Shown here: piece after piece, positions 1 through 8,741 of the stretch
Position numbering within the stretch: position 1 is the stretch's first letter
Layout: each line of letters starts with the position of its first letter
Assembly (NCBI GenBank): GCA_040392005.1
Contig: JBEBWT010000002.1
Location: forward strand, 60,989-124,988
Reading direction: 5' to 3'
DNA from: DASRQK01 sp040392005
Lineage (GTDB): Bacteria > Bacteroidota > Bacteroidia > Sphingobacteriales > Sphingobacteriaceae
Length of the DNA stretch: 64,000 nt
Notes under the pieces: model-generated
Told to the model about the DNA's origin: nothing
Database searches by the model: none
Seen by the model: only the letters and a program-made list of their open reading frames with translations
Position numbers and translations under genes: made by a program

Positions 1-1869
1 TTTTCCTCCCCAATCTTCTACCAGAATATTCATGGCTGATAATTGCTCGCGCACCTTATCGGCATTGGCGGAGGGTTTATCAATTTTCGTAAATGCAAAA
101 ACAAGGGGGACACCGGCAGCCTGGGCGTGATTGATCGCTTCCCTGGTCTGGGGCATCACACTATCGTCCGCAGCAATAACAATGATTGCTATATCCGTCA
201 CACTGGCTCCCCTTGCCCTCATCGCCGTAAAGGCTTCGTGACCCGGGGTATCGAGGAAGGTGATTTTGCGATCATCATCCAGTTTCACCTCATATGCCCC
301 GATATGCTGGGTGATCCCACCCGCTTCTCCCGCAAGCACATTGGCTTTTCGTATATAATCGAGCAGTGAAGTTTTACCGTGATCCACGTGGCCCATCACG
401 GTCACAATCGGTGAACGCGGAACCATATTGTCCGGATTGTCAGGCTCTTCCAATGCGGTTGAAGCCTCATCTTCCGGTTTGATAAATTCGACTTCATAGC
501 CAAATTCATCGGCCAGGATCGCAATGGTTTCTGCGTCCAGCCGCTGATTGATGGACACAAACAGCCCCAGGCTCATACAGGTTGATATAATCTGGGTGAC
601 GGGGACGTCCATCAGGTTGGCCAGGTCATTTGCAGTTACAAATTCAGTAACCTGCAATACTTTGGACAGCAGTTCCTGTTCCATTGCAGCCTCTTCTGCT
701 GACAATGCTACATCGTCCCGCTTCTGTCTTCTGAGTTTTGCCCTTTGGGCAAACTTACCAGACTTACCGGCTCCGCTCAGGCGGGCCAGTGTTGCCTTGA
801 TCTGATCCTGGATTTCTTTATCTGTAAGCTCTTCCCGGTTCGGTGTACCGGTCGTGCCTCTGGCACGATTCCCTCCCCGGTGGAAGTCCGGTTTTGATCC
901 TCCTCGTCCTGCATCCTGACCGGTACCCGGCGCAGGGCTGCCCGGACGGACGGGTCTGTTATCTTTTCTTTTTCTTTTCCGCTTATTGTCGGATGCGGGT
1001 GAAGAAATGCCCGTACCGGATGATGAAGCGACCGGAACATCCTTATTGCGCTGAGGTTTGGAAGGCAATTCAATCTTCCCGACCACATTGGGTCCTGACA
1101 AACGTTCGGCTTTGGCGCGGATGACCTGATCCCTCTTTTTTTCGGGTATTTCTGTGGCAGGAGCAACTGATTCGGCCGGCTTTTCAGGGGCAACTGCTTT
1201 TTCAGTTTCTTTTTCAGTGATAGCGGATACTGTTTCAACCGGATCGGCAGCTTGAGCTGCTTTCTCGGGTTCAGGCTCTTTACTGGCCACTTTATCCTCA
1301 TCAGCAGATACGGATTCGGCTTCTTTCACCGGTGCAGTGGGAGCAGCAGGTTCAGGAGCGGGAGCTGTTGGCTTTGCTTCCTGCTCTTCTTTCTCGGAAA
1401 CTGCCGGCTTGGATTCCTTTTTCAGGTTGTCCAGATCGATTTTACCGACCACTTTCATTCCCGGTACTGCTGGTTTCGGAGCGGGTTCAGGTTTTTGAAC
1501 TTCCTCCTTTGGTTCCTCCGAACGAACAGGTTCAGTTTCTACCTCTGGTGTCATCTGGGCACTTTTGATCAGGATTTCTTCTACATCCTGGTCAGCTCTT
1601 TGCCTGGAGGCAGGGACAGCAGATGCAGGCTCCAGAGGGGTCTCATCCCTGCGGATCCGGCCAATATTGATCTGATTGGCTTCCTCCTTGATGATTTTAT
1701 CGCCCTGGAATTCCCTTAAAAGAACCTGATACAACTCACCACTCAATTTGGTTGCCGGCTTTGCTTCTACATCATGGCCGTTTTTATGCAAAAAATCCAC
1801 AGCGGTTGCAATACCAATATTCAGTTCCTTTGCTGCCTTCAGCAGTGTTATGCTCTTTCCTTCTGACAT
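1..1869 (-). CDS. infB: Translation initiation factor IF-2 (C-terminus missing, runs off window)
   Basis: IF-2 is the GTPase that places initiator tRNA on the small ribosomal subunit. The first 623 residues are present and the frame is open to the window edge. Order: N-terminal IF2_N module (about 1-55), a long Pro/Ala/Glu/Lys-rich linker (about 60-340) with a basic KRKRKRK patch, a second IF2_N-like helical region (about 370-455), then the G domain with P-loop GHVDHGKT from residue 493 and DTPGHE. The G4 motif reads TKID (594-597) instead of the usual NKID. The start is the ATG followed by SEGKS. The TACTTTTG on the minus strand at 1904-1911 could be the -7 box of an internal promoter. It is the last gene of rimP-nusA-infB. 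Confidence 0.97.
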   Translation of the reverse strand, partial: MSEGKSITLLKAAKELNIGIATAVDFLHKNGHDVEAKPATKLSGELYQVLLREFQGDKIIKEEANQINIGRIRRDETPLEPASAVPASRQRADQDVEEILIKSAQMTPEVETEPVRSEEPKEEVQKPEPAPKPAVPGMKVVGKIDLDNLKKESKPAVSEKEEQEAKPTAPAPEPAAPTAPVKEAESVSADEDKVASKEPEPEKAAQAADPVETVSAITEKETEKAVAPEKPAESVAPATEIPEKKRDQVIRAKAERLSGPNVVGKIELPSKPQRNKDVPVASSSGTGISSPASDNKRKRKRKDNRPVRPGSPAPGTGQDAGRGGSKPDFHRGGNRARGTTGTPNREELTDKEIQDQIKATLARLSGAGKSGKFAQRAKLRRQKRDDVALSAEEAAMEQELLSKVLQVTEFVTANDLANLMDVPVTQIISTCMSLGLFVSINQRLDAETIAILADEFGYEVEFIKPEDEASTALEEPDNPDNMVPRSPIVTVMGHVDHGKTSLLDYIRKANVLAGEAGGITQHIGAYEVKLDDDRKITFLDTPGHEAFTAMRARGASVTDIAIIVIAADDSVMPQTREAINHAQAAGVPLVFAFTKIDKPSANADKVREQLSAMNILVEDWGGK

Positions 1870-1979
1870 CTATTATATCTACTCCTAATTTATTCGTTCT
1901 TTACAAAAGTAGGCTTTTTTGTCACTTTATTGCTAATTTTTTCAAAAAGCCACGCTATCTGCCCATATACCGCATCTGA

Positions 1980-3221
1980 TTATTCAAATTCGGCCTGCAG
2001 CACCTGGACGACTTCGCGGATCGTGTCTTCTTCCAGGTCGGTACGGCGTACCAATTCATCCACAGTCAGTGCCAATACAGACTTGGCAGTGTCCAATCCG
2101 ACCCGTTTCAATTCATCGATGATCCAGCCATCGATTTCATCTGCGAATTCTTCAATATCCACATCCTCCTCGATTTCATCCGTCGTCTCTCTGTAAACAT
2201 CAATTTCGTATCCGGTCAGTTTACCGGCCAGTTTGATATTGTGCCCACCCCGGCCGATCGCCAGGGAAACCTGATCGGATTTCAGGTAAACTGCTGCTGT
2301 CATATTCTCATCATCCAGTTTAATGGAACTGATTTTGGCAGGGCTCAGTGCACGCTGGATATACAAGAGGTTGTTGTTGGTAAAGTTGATGACGTCAATA
2401 TTTTCATTTCTCAATTCACGCACTATACCATGGATACGGGAACCTTTCATCCCCACACATGCGCCCACAGGGTCAATCCTATCATCATAGGATTCAACAG
2501 CTACTTTGGCGCGCTCACCTGGTTCGCGGACAATTTTCTTAATGGTAATGAGGCCATCGAATATTTCAGGAACTTCCAATTCAAAAAGCCTTTGCAGAAA
2601 CTCTGGAGCCGTCCGCGAAATAATAATCCGGGGATTACTGTTGAGCATCTCTACTTTGTGCACAACCGCACGGATGGAATCCCCTTTCTTGAAATAATCA
2701 GCCGGAATCTGCTCTGTTTTTGGCAGGATCAGCTCATTGCCATCATCATCCAGCACCAGGGTTTCTTTTTTCCAGATCTGATAGACTTCTCCGGTCACCA
2801 GTTCACCTTCCCGATCCTTATATTTCTTGAATACCTCGTCTTTTTCCAGTTCGAGAATTTTTGAAACCAGGGTCTGACGGGCGGCCAGAATGGCTCTGCG
2901 GCCAAAACTTTCCAGAGTGATCTGTTCAATGTAGTCATCCCCTACCTCCAGATCAGGGTCAAATTTCTGGGCTTCCGCCAGTTCGATTTCCAGATCATCA
3001 TCTTCTGAAAATTCATCTTCAACCACCACGCGGGTCCGCCATATTTCCAGGTCACCGTTGTCAGGATTGACAATGACGTCCACATTTTCATCCGTACCGT
3101 AACGCCTGCGGATCATACTCCTGAATACTTCCTCCAATACGCTGATCACGGTCGGCCGGTCAATATTCTTAAACTCCTTAAACTCCTGAAAGGAGTCGAT
3201 CAAATTGATATTACTGCTCAT
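1980..3221 (-). CDS. nusA: Transcription termination/antitermination factor NusA
   Basis: NusA binds RNA polymerase and nascent RNA and modulates pausing, termination and antitermination. The 413-residue protein has the NusA N-terminal domain (about 1-130, with an acidic stretch near 65-85), an S1 RNA-binding domain (about 135-200, starting DREGELVTGEVYQI) and two KH domains; the second carries the loop GRGGHN. A C-terminal acidic and helical tail (about 350-413) follows, without the two acidic repeats of the E. coli protein, which suits the shorter Bacteroidota form. It starts 1 nt after the rimP stop codon, so the two are surely co-transcribed and probably translationally coupled. infB follows after about 110 nt. 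Confidence 0.97.
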   Translation of the reverse strand: MSSNINLIDSFQEFKEFKNIDRPTVISVLEEVFRSMIRRRYGTDENVDVIVNPDNGDLEIWRTRVVVEDEFSEDDDLEIELAEAQKFDPDLEVGDDYIEQITLESFGRRAILAARQTLVSKILELEKDEVFKKYKDREGELVTGEVYQIWKKETLVLDDDGNELILPKTEQIPADYFKKGDSIRAVVHKVEMLNSNPRIIISRTAPEFLQRLFELEVPEIFDGLITIKKIVREPGERAKVAVESYDDRIDPVGACVGMKGSRIHGIVRELRNENIDVINFTNNNLLYIQRALSPAKISSIKLDDENMTAAVYLKSDQVSLAIGRGGHNIKLAGKLTGYEIDVYRETTDEIEEDVDIEEFADEIDGWIIDELKRVGLDTAKSVLALTVDELVRRTDLEEDTIREVVQVLQAEFE

Positions 3222-3222
3222 T

Positions 3223-3708
3223 TTACTTAAATGAAATTAACACCTTGGTTGTAATTATGGTTTCGAACGGAATTTCGGCTATTTGCACGGCCGGTTTTCT
3301 TCCCTTCGGTAATTTCTTGTCCCGGATCACTTCTTCCAGCGTGACCGCTGAATCCGTCACTTCCAATAGTTTTCCTTCACGGATGACGTTTTTACCTTCC
3401 TGCTCCATCGTGATCTGCACGGAGCGTCCCATATTTTTATGGTACTGTCTCCGTTGGGTCAATGGTGTATCAATGCCCGGTGAAGATACTTCCAGATGAT
3501 AGGCGTGTTCTATGACGCTTTCCTCCTCAAGATGAAACCCTACATGCCGGCTGATAGCTGCGCAATCCTGAATGCTGACTCCCTGATCTCCATCGATCAG
3601 GACTTCAAGACGCCCGTTCGGATACATATGGACTGCAACGAGGAAGAGATCTTCCCGATCCGCAATCTTGTCCAGTACCAGCTCTTTTACGCGCTCTTCA
3701 ATCAACAT
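3223..3708 (-). CDS. rimP: Ribosome maturation factor RimP
   Basis: RimP assists late assembly of the 30S subunit. The 161-residue protein shows the typical RimP N-terminal alpha/beta domain with the VLIDGDQGVSIQDCAAISR segment and the conserved YHLEVSSPGIDTPL motif, followed by the small beta-barrel C-terminal domain. I start it at the ATG of MLIEERVKEL; a TTG three codons upstream would add only MNS. It is the first gene of the conserved rimP-nusA-infB operon. A terminator and a long hairpin lie between it and the upstream regulator gene. Confidence 0.95.
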   Translation of the reverse strand: MLIEERVKELVLDKIADREDLFLVAVHMYPNGRLEVLIDGDQGVSIQDCAAISRHVGFHLEEESVIEHAYHLEVSSPGIDTPLTQRRQYHKNMGRSVQITMEQEGKNVIREGKLLEVTDSAVTLEEVIRDKKLPKGRKPAVQIAEIPFETIITTKVLISFK

Positions 3709-3739
3709 ACTATTCAAACTAATTGTCCCGGATTCCTTA

Positions 3740-3816
3740 TTAAACCCAAATTCCGCATTAAACTTCTATGGCAATTTTGCTTTTCATCACAAACCCTAAT
3801 GCGGAATCCGGGTTAA
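3740..3816. repeat. Inverted pair of a REP-like element
   Basis: The sequence TAATGCGGAATCCGGGTTAA at 3797-3816 is matched by an inverted, slightly diverged copy at 3740-3760 (TTAAACCC..ATTCCGCATTA). The pair can form a stem of about 20 bp around a 36-nt loop. The same 20-mer recurs with 1-3 changes at 21337-21357 and 28187-28206, always between genes, as REP-type dispersed repeats do. Confidence 0.6.
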
Positions 3817-3836
3817 ACCGGGATTATCAAATCATT

Positions 3837-3860
3837 AAAAAAGGGGACAATGCTGTCCCC
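3837..3860 (-). terminator. Rho-independent terminator between the XRE regulator and rimP
   Basis: On the minus strand a perfect 7-bp stem, GGGGACA/TGTCCCC with a 4-nt loop, is followed directly by six T. It would end transcription of the XRE/S24 regulator gene. A TATATTTG -7-like box lies just upstream of it (minus-strand box at 3878-3885), so it could also act on transcripts entering rimP. Confidence 0.75.
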
Positions 3861-3946
3861 TCTCTTCAAATATGGTGCAAATATAAGTAATCTTTTTTGT
3901 TTATTAAAATTTCCCCTACTGTTATTTTCCCGCCGTATTCCAACTC

Positions 3947-4717
3947 TTATTTTCCTACCACATTATTGATGGTCTTCTGCATCTGTGCAATCATGGAAGT
4001 CAGTGATTCCATAGAGGGTTCCGGACCCGGTTCAGGGAGATCCGTACTGATAAAAGCTTTTGCCTTCCATACCTCCAGTACATCTCCGGCAGCTATCCAG
4101 TATGGATCATAAACCTTATTGTCCGATACCAATTGCAGACCCTTGTCTTCCTTATATTTCTGACCAATACGTTTATATACCACTCCTTCATTACCGGATA
4201 CCACCACATAGGTCTGTCCCGGTTTGATCGCATTCCAGTCTTCTACATATTCGCCGATGATAACACTGCCCTGGGTAAGCGGCAGCATGGAATCCCCCTG
4301 GATTTCAAATGCACGGTAAGTCCCCTGACGAAACATGGGCAGACTGAATTTGGGCAATTCTGCCACGTACTCCGGATCACCATAGCCATTCAGATATCCA
4401 GCGCTGGCTTTTACCGGCACCAGTTCAATGTTTTCCCGGTCCTCACTATCTACGGTGATGCTCAGCACCCGCACGTTGGAAGCGTTGGACCTGGGGACCG
4501 GTTTCCAGTCTGCGTCAATCGTGTCATTGACCAGTTCGTCCATGGTCAGTTCATAATAATGGGCGATTTTGTCCAGCAATTCGTATTTTGGTTCTGCCCT
4601 GCCTTCTTCATAGGCTCCGACCGAGGCTCTTTTTATCTCCATGATATCCGCAAACTCCTGTTGCGTCAGTCCATTCTTTTTTCTGAGAAATTTAAGATTA
4701 TTAGCAATTTCTGCCAT
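3947..4717 (-). CDS. XRE-family regulator with S24 (CI/LexA-like) C-terminal domain
   Basis: A 256-residue regulator. Residues about 5-62 form a lambda-repressor-type helix-turn-helix (LKFLRKKNGLTQQEF then SVGAYEEGRAEPKYE). The C-terminal half is an S24 signal-peptidase-like domain with the serine in QGDSMLPL and the general-base lysine in VVYKRIG. An Ala-Gly pair in KASAGYLNGYGD sits where CI and LexA proteins cleave themselves. This suggests a repressor inactivated by self-cleavage or by peptide or DNA-damage signals. That is inference from the family; the target is unknown. It is divergent from the next gene over a 110-nt A/T-rich gap containing repeated TTAGTAA motifs. Confidence 0.88.
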   Translation of the reverse strand: MAEIANNLKFLRKKNGLTQQEFADIMEIKRASVGAYEEGRAEPKYELLDKIAHYYELTMDELVNDTIDADWKPVPRSNASNVRVLSITVDSEDRENIELVPVKASAGYLNGYGDPEYVAELPKFSLPMFRQGTYRAFEIQGDSMLPLTQGSVIIGEYVEDWNAIKPGQTYVVVSGNEGVVYKRIGQKYKEDKGLQLVSDNKVYDPYWIAAGDVLEVWKAKAFISTDLPEPGPEPSMESLTSMIAQMQKTINNVVGK

Positions 4718-4740
4718 AAATTTTAAAATAAATTTGTTTT

Positions 4741-4813
4741 GACTAAAATTATTAGTAATATTGTGCCAATAAAGTTAGTAACAATTTATGAAATAGCCAA
4801 ATTTATTAGTTAA
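4741..4813. promoter_or_regulatory. Candidate operator cluster of the divergent regulator
   Basis: Three copies of TTAGTAA or TTAGTTAA lie in the short divergent gap (4752-4758, 4775-4781, 4806-4813). The first forms an inverted pair with ACTAA at 4742-4746 (ACTAA, 5-nt spacer, TTAGT). A helix-turn-helix repressor encoded next door would be the obvious binder. This rests on motif repetition only. Confidence 0.35.
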
Positions 4814-4827
4814 AATTTTTTGAAACC

Positions 4828-5148
4828 ATGAAGTACCATATCTTGATTCTTACGGACAACAACAGAAATACACTGAATATCAGCATGATAGAAGGTGATG
4901 AATTTGTAACGGATTCATTGTGCCATTCAGGCACCCACCGCTTGATCTATCAGGAAATCCATGAATCACAGGAGCAGGCAGTGATCAGGCTCAGGGAATT
5001 GCAAAGCTATACACGGATGCAGAAAGAGCGCATCATCAGAAGGTCGAACCCCAATTGGATCAACCTGCTGCGTCCCTCCCTGCGCAATGATTACCAGCCC
5101 GGTGTGAAGTTCAGGCCAAATGTTCCCAATTTGATATCTTTACGCTGA
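4828..5148 (+). CDS. Small protein resembling the C-terminal part of a GIY-YIG nuclease, catalytic motif absent
   Basis: A 106-residue protein. Residues about 39-82 (RLIYQEIHESQEQAVIRLRE, then KERIIRRSNPNWINL) follow the pattern of small UvrC/YhbQ-type GIY-YIG proteins, which have KLVYYEEF, a helix of REK-type residues, then a Lys-rich helix and NPxWxDL. The N-terminal strand YHILILTDNN keeps the general shape of the first strand. However, the GIY and YIG tyrosines and the catalytic arginine are not recognisable, so nuclease activity is doubtful. Its 3' end overlaps the end of the convergent gene by 58 nt. Homology is my inference from pattern; it could be a lineage-specific protein. Confidence 0.6.
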   Translation: MKYHILILTDNNRNTLNISMIEGDEFVTDSLCHSGTHRLIYQEIHESQEQAVIRLRELQSYTRMQKERIIRRSNPNWINLLRPSLRNDYQPGVKFRPNVPNLISLR

Positions 5149-8100
5149 AACGGAATGGCATAAAAAGGTTCCAGGATCATGGCGCCAAATAAATTGACCC
5201 GCAGGGAAACACCGGCACTATATACGGGAATATGGATGTCCTCATAAATGGGCACCACCCGGTTTCCGTCCGAATCGATCACTTCCCAGCCTGTCTGCTC
5301 TATACTGCCTTTGAACTTCACATCTGTCCCGCTGCTCCAGGCCAGTCCGGCATCAAAAAAGAGGTTCAGATCTGTAAACAGCATATTCGATTTGAAAAGG
5401 GCCAGCTTTTCGGGTCCGGTAAAAGGTACCCTGAATTCAAAGTTGAATACCGCAATGCGGGAACCCATTAACTTTTGTATGCTGAGTCCATCAACATTGC
5501 TGCGCAACCCCGCACTTTCATAACCGCGGACCAGATAGGGATATCCCAGGAACATGGGATAAAGTACATTCTCATGTTTCCCTGCCCGTATATAGGTATA
5601 AGCCCTCGCAGCCAGCGTGATGGGCTTGTAACGATTGTATTTGCGCAAGTCAATGGTATAGGCGGTGAAATTATAATCTCCAAAATATTGTTCGGCCCCT
5701 ATCCTGTAACGGTATCCCTGCAATGGAGAAGTAATACCGAATACGGCGTTGTCCCCCACAAAGGAAGCACTGGTTTGCTGGATCGTAAATGCATTAAGAT
5801 TGCCAAAGCCCATTTGTGAAGCCTGTTCATTGGATATCCGGTCCCGTCCGGTATATCCTGTATAATAGCTCTGCCACCAGCGGTCCACCCGATAGCTGTA
5901 TCTGGCCAGAGCTGCCCCCAATTCAAAACGGTGATGCCTGGAGAAAGGATAGGAACCAAAGCCCTCAATCTGTTGCTGGAAAGTCCGGATCATATAAGTG
6001 TCCAGTACGGGCTCTGTGATACCGGTCCCGATATCCCTGGTATCATAAGTTGAAAAGCCTGATACATAAGGAATATGCGAAACCGCCCCACCCCAGTTGA
6101 TCCGGCTTTTCTGATTGATATACGCGACTTGTCCCCCGAAATCATAGATCTCCCCATTCACGTTCAGGGCAGCAAAAATCTGATTGTGGCCCAGAATATC
6201 GGAAAACATACCCTGAATCCCGCTGGATATACCTGCACCATAGCGACTGCCCACACTCATTCCAACCCCGCTGTTGGCCAGATAATCCAGCTTGAAGCCC
6301 GGTTTATAAGCCACCGACTGGATCTGGGAACCATCGATCCTGCTGAACCGGTTGAAATTCCGGAGATTCGCATTGACCACGTCCACCCCGAGACTCTGAG
6401 GGGGTGGCAGGAGCGCCGCATCAAAATTGACCACAAGGGGATCCACCTCTACCGCTTCAAACTCATCCGCACGGGCATTGTAAATCGTATAGGCATTGGA
6501 CCGGTAATGTGAATAGACAATTTCATCCCTGGCAGACAGACTCAATGCCGGTGAGTATTCGGTAATGCCGCTGATCCCCGTAAAATATTGGGTCATCCGT
6601 TCGACCTTGCCCGAACCCAGTGTATAGCGGTACATATTCCTGAAGCCATCGCCATTGGAAAGAAAATAGATTTGACTGTCATCTCCGGAAAACTGGGGGT
6701 TGAGATTATTGGCTCCTTCAAAAATGGGAATATTGGTAATTGCACGGGTTTGCAGATCGATGATGGCTATATTCATCGGGATTTCAACGCCATGCAAATC
6801 GCCCTGCAAAGCGACCCGATCCGTGCTGAACACGATTTTGCGGCCATCCCTGGAGAAACTGGGCTGAAAATCGGAGTACCAGTCTTCCGTAAGCGGAGTC
6901 AGTATCTTCGTTTCTAAATTATACAGGTATATATCACTGTGTCCGTTTTTGAGACCCGAAAAGGCAACGTGCTTTCCGTCCGGTCCCCAGGTGATATTGG
7001 TAAATTCAGAAATATCCCCCATTTCCTCTACCGAAAGTGTTTTTCCATTCCCCACATCCACGATCATCAGCTTGCTCTTGCCCTTGCTGAATACGCTGAA
7101 GGCAAATTTCCGGCTGTCCGGGGAAAACGTGCCAGCGGATTCGAGAAAACTGAATTCGTCAATATCTGAATTGGTCAGGCGGCTGGCCAGCTTTCGGATG
7201 ACCCGCCCGGTCCGGGCATCTGCGAGAAAGAGATCGATGCTGAACAAATCCTTTTCAGAAAGAAATGCCACATAATTTCCGTCGGGGGAAATGGCCGGAG
7301 AAACATTCATCCTGCCGGCATTAGTCTGATTGAGAATCTGCCGTCCGATCGGAGCCTTGCTTGTATCAATGGGTATATTCCGGTAGGCCTGGATCAGACT
7401 GTTGCGCCACAGATTGGAAAGTGTCTGCGCATCATAACCAAAGACCCTCCGTACCGCAAATTCATAACCGTACATGGCCGTGTTCTTGAACAGGGGCATG
7501 ATCACCGTGTCGCCATAAGTGGAACCTATATAGGACCAGAACGCCTGCCCGAAACGATAGGGAAAATACCGGTTCATATTGTCCGTCATATCACGGAGAG
7601 AGGGAAGATCATTGTTGAGGTAAGCGTCCCGCATCCACATGGCTGTAAATGCATCTTTTTTGCCAATTGAAAAGTACTCGGCCATTCCTTCCACCATCCA
7701 GAGCGGAATGTTCGCCACACTTTCCAAACGTGTAGAATCACCTCCTTCTATCAGTATCCGGTACTGGAATGCATGCACCAATTCGTGGCCCAGCACGTGC
7801 CTTGTCTGGTGGTTGATCTGGGCGATCGGCATCACTACCCGGGTTTTGAAGGCTTCGGTCACCCCGCCGGTACCTACGCCAATTTCTCCCTGTACCGTGG
7901 TCGTCTGCTGGAATTCGGGGCTATTATTATAGAGGATAATCGGATTTTTCCGGAGGAAGGTGTCCTGGAATACCTGCTGGTGCAGTTCATACCATACTTC
8001 ACTTTCTTTGGCGAACCACCGGACCATGCTGTCATTTTCAAGATAATAATGCAATTTGAAATGTGGAGTTTCATAGACCTTGAAATCCAGCTTCTTATAT

Positions 8101-8222
8101 CTCATCTTGCTTTGACCAAAATATTGCGCCTGCACCGGGTATGTAGAAAGCAGTCCACTGAGGATCAGTAAGATCAGCGGCACAATACGTTGGACAGTCA
8201 GGTATGTGGTGAAGTATCTCAT
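5091..8222 (-). CDS. Secreted beta-propeller metallopeptidase with C-terminal outer-membrane barrel
   Basis: A 1043-residue exported protein with at least three parts. A signal peptide (1 to about 33, ending PVQAQ) precedes a peptidase MA-like zinc-protease domain with HELVH at residues 146-150 and a downstream EGMAEYFS that would supply the third ligand. Then comes a WD40/TolB-like propeller (about 310-590, repeated SPDGNYVAF and FSRDGRKIVFSTD blades). A C-terminal region (about 690-1043) resembles bacterial surface-antigen/Omp85 barrels (FNFEFRVPFTGPEKLALF) and ends in an aromatic Trp, as barrels do. I start at the ATG of MRYFTT; a TTG 8 codons upstream is the alternative. Such proteins are common in Bacteroidota, but the substrate is unknown. 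Confidence 0.85.
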   Translation of the reverse strand: MRYFTTYLTVQRIVPLILLILSGLLSTYPVQAQYFGQSKMRYKKLDFKVYETPHFKLHYYLENDSMVRWFAKESEVWYELHQQVFQDTFLRKNPIILYNNSPEFQQTTTVQGEIGVGTGGVTEAFKTRVVMPIAQINHQTRHVLGHELVHAFQYRILIEGGDSTRLESVANIPLWMVEGMAEYFSIGKKDAFTAMWMRDAYLNNDLPSLRDMTDNMNRYFPYRFGQAFWSYIGSTYGDTVIMPLFKNTAMYGYEFAVRRVFGYDAQTLSNLWRNSLIQAYRNIPIDTSKAPIGRQILNQTNAGRMNVSPAISPDGNYVAFLSEKDLFSIDLFLADARTGRVIRKLASRLTNSDIDEFSFLESAGTFSPDSRKFAFSVFSKGKSKLMIVDVGNGKTLSVEEMGDISEFTNITWGPDGKHVAFSGLKNGHSDIYLYNLETKILTPLTEDWYSDFQPSFSRDGRKIVFSTDRVALQGDLHGVEIPMNIAIIDLQTRAITNIPIFEGANNLNPQFSGDDSQIYFLSNGDGFRNMYRYTLGSGKVERMTQYFTGISGITEYSPALSLSARDEIVYSHYRSNAYTIYNARADEFEAVEVDPLVVNFDAALLPPPQSLGVDVVNANLRNFNRFSRIDGSQIQSVAYKPGFKLDYLANSGVGMSVGSRYGAGISSGIQGMFSDILGHNQIFAALNVNGEIYDFGGQVAYINQKSRINWGGAVSHIPYVSGFSTYDTRDIGTGITEPVLDTYMIRTFQQQIEGFGSYPFSRHHRFELGAALARYSYRVDRWWQSYYTGYTGRDRISNEQASQMGFGNLNAFTIQQTSASFVGDNAVFGITSPLQGYRYRIGAEQYFGDYNFTAYTIDLRKYNRYKPITLAARAYTYIRAGKHENVLYPMFLGYPYLVRGYESAGLRSNVDGLSIQKLMGSRIAVFNFEFRVPFTGPEKLALFKSNMLFTDLNLFFDAGLAWSSGTDVKFKGSIEQTGWEVIDSDGNRVVPIYEDIHIPVYSAGVSLRVNLFGAMILEPFYAIPFQRKDIKLGTFGLNFTPGW

Positions 8223-8325
8223 TTGTATAGTCAATTGTGAAAACAATATTACATGAACACGAATATAGATGAATTTGTTTGAATCCTGTGCAAAAGCAAG
8301 GAAGATTGTAAAAATTTAACAATTT

Positions 8326-8721
8326 TCAGGCATGCCAGCCCAGGCAGACAGTGGCTTTTGTGTCCGCTCCCCCAAAAGGAAGCTTGCTTTTTCGGATGCA
8401 GATTTCTATACTTTCCGCAAAGGAGAATTCAGCCAGCATTTTTTGTATCATGTTCTGACAGACGGTTTCCAGCAGTTTTCGGGGCATGGCCATTTCGGAT
8501 TCGGCAATCTGATAAATTGTTTCATAATTGATGGTGGTGGAAAGATCTTCCTGACTTTCGGGATTCAGGAATTCCGTTAGGAGAAAAGTCACCGTAATAT
8601 TTACAAAGAACTCATTCCCCTCGACTTGTTCTTCCGGATAAAAACCGTGGTAAGCAAAAAAACGGAGATCATTTAACGTTATTTTTTGGAACAGCAGGCC
8701 TGGATTTTTCTTTTCGGACAT
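8326..8721 (-). CDS. folB: Dihydroneopterin aldolase
   Basis: FolB converts 7,8-dihydroneopterin to 6-hydroxymethyl-dihydropterin plus glycolaldehyde in folate synthesis. The 131-residue protein has the family landmarks: ITLNDLRFFAYHGFYPEEQ near the N-terminus (active-site Tyr and Glu), INYETIYQI with the conserved Tyr, and KSKLPFGGADTKATV near the C-terminus with the active-site Lys. I start at the ATG of MSEKKN; a TTG three codons upstream exists. A canonical Bacteroidota promoter lies just upstream. It stands alone here; the folate-cycle genes thyA and folA lie 45 kb away. Confidence 0.92.
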   Translation of the reverse strand: MSEKKNPGLLFQKITLNDLRFFAYHGFYPEEQVEGNEFFVNITVTFLLTEFLNPESQEDLSTTINYETIYQIAESEMAMPRKLLETVCQNMIQKMLAEFSFAESIEICIRKSKLPFGGADTKATVCLGWHA

Positions 8722-8741
8722 AGGAAACAATTTACATAAAA

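Noticed and set aside
777..1719. Overlapping long frames on both strands in the infB linker region
   Set aside because: They are shadows of the low-complexity Pro/Ala/Glu/Lys linker of IF-2.
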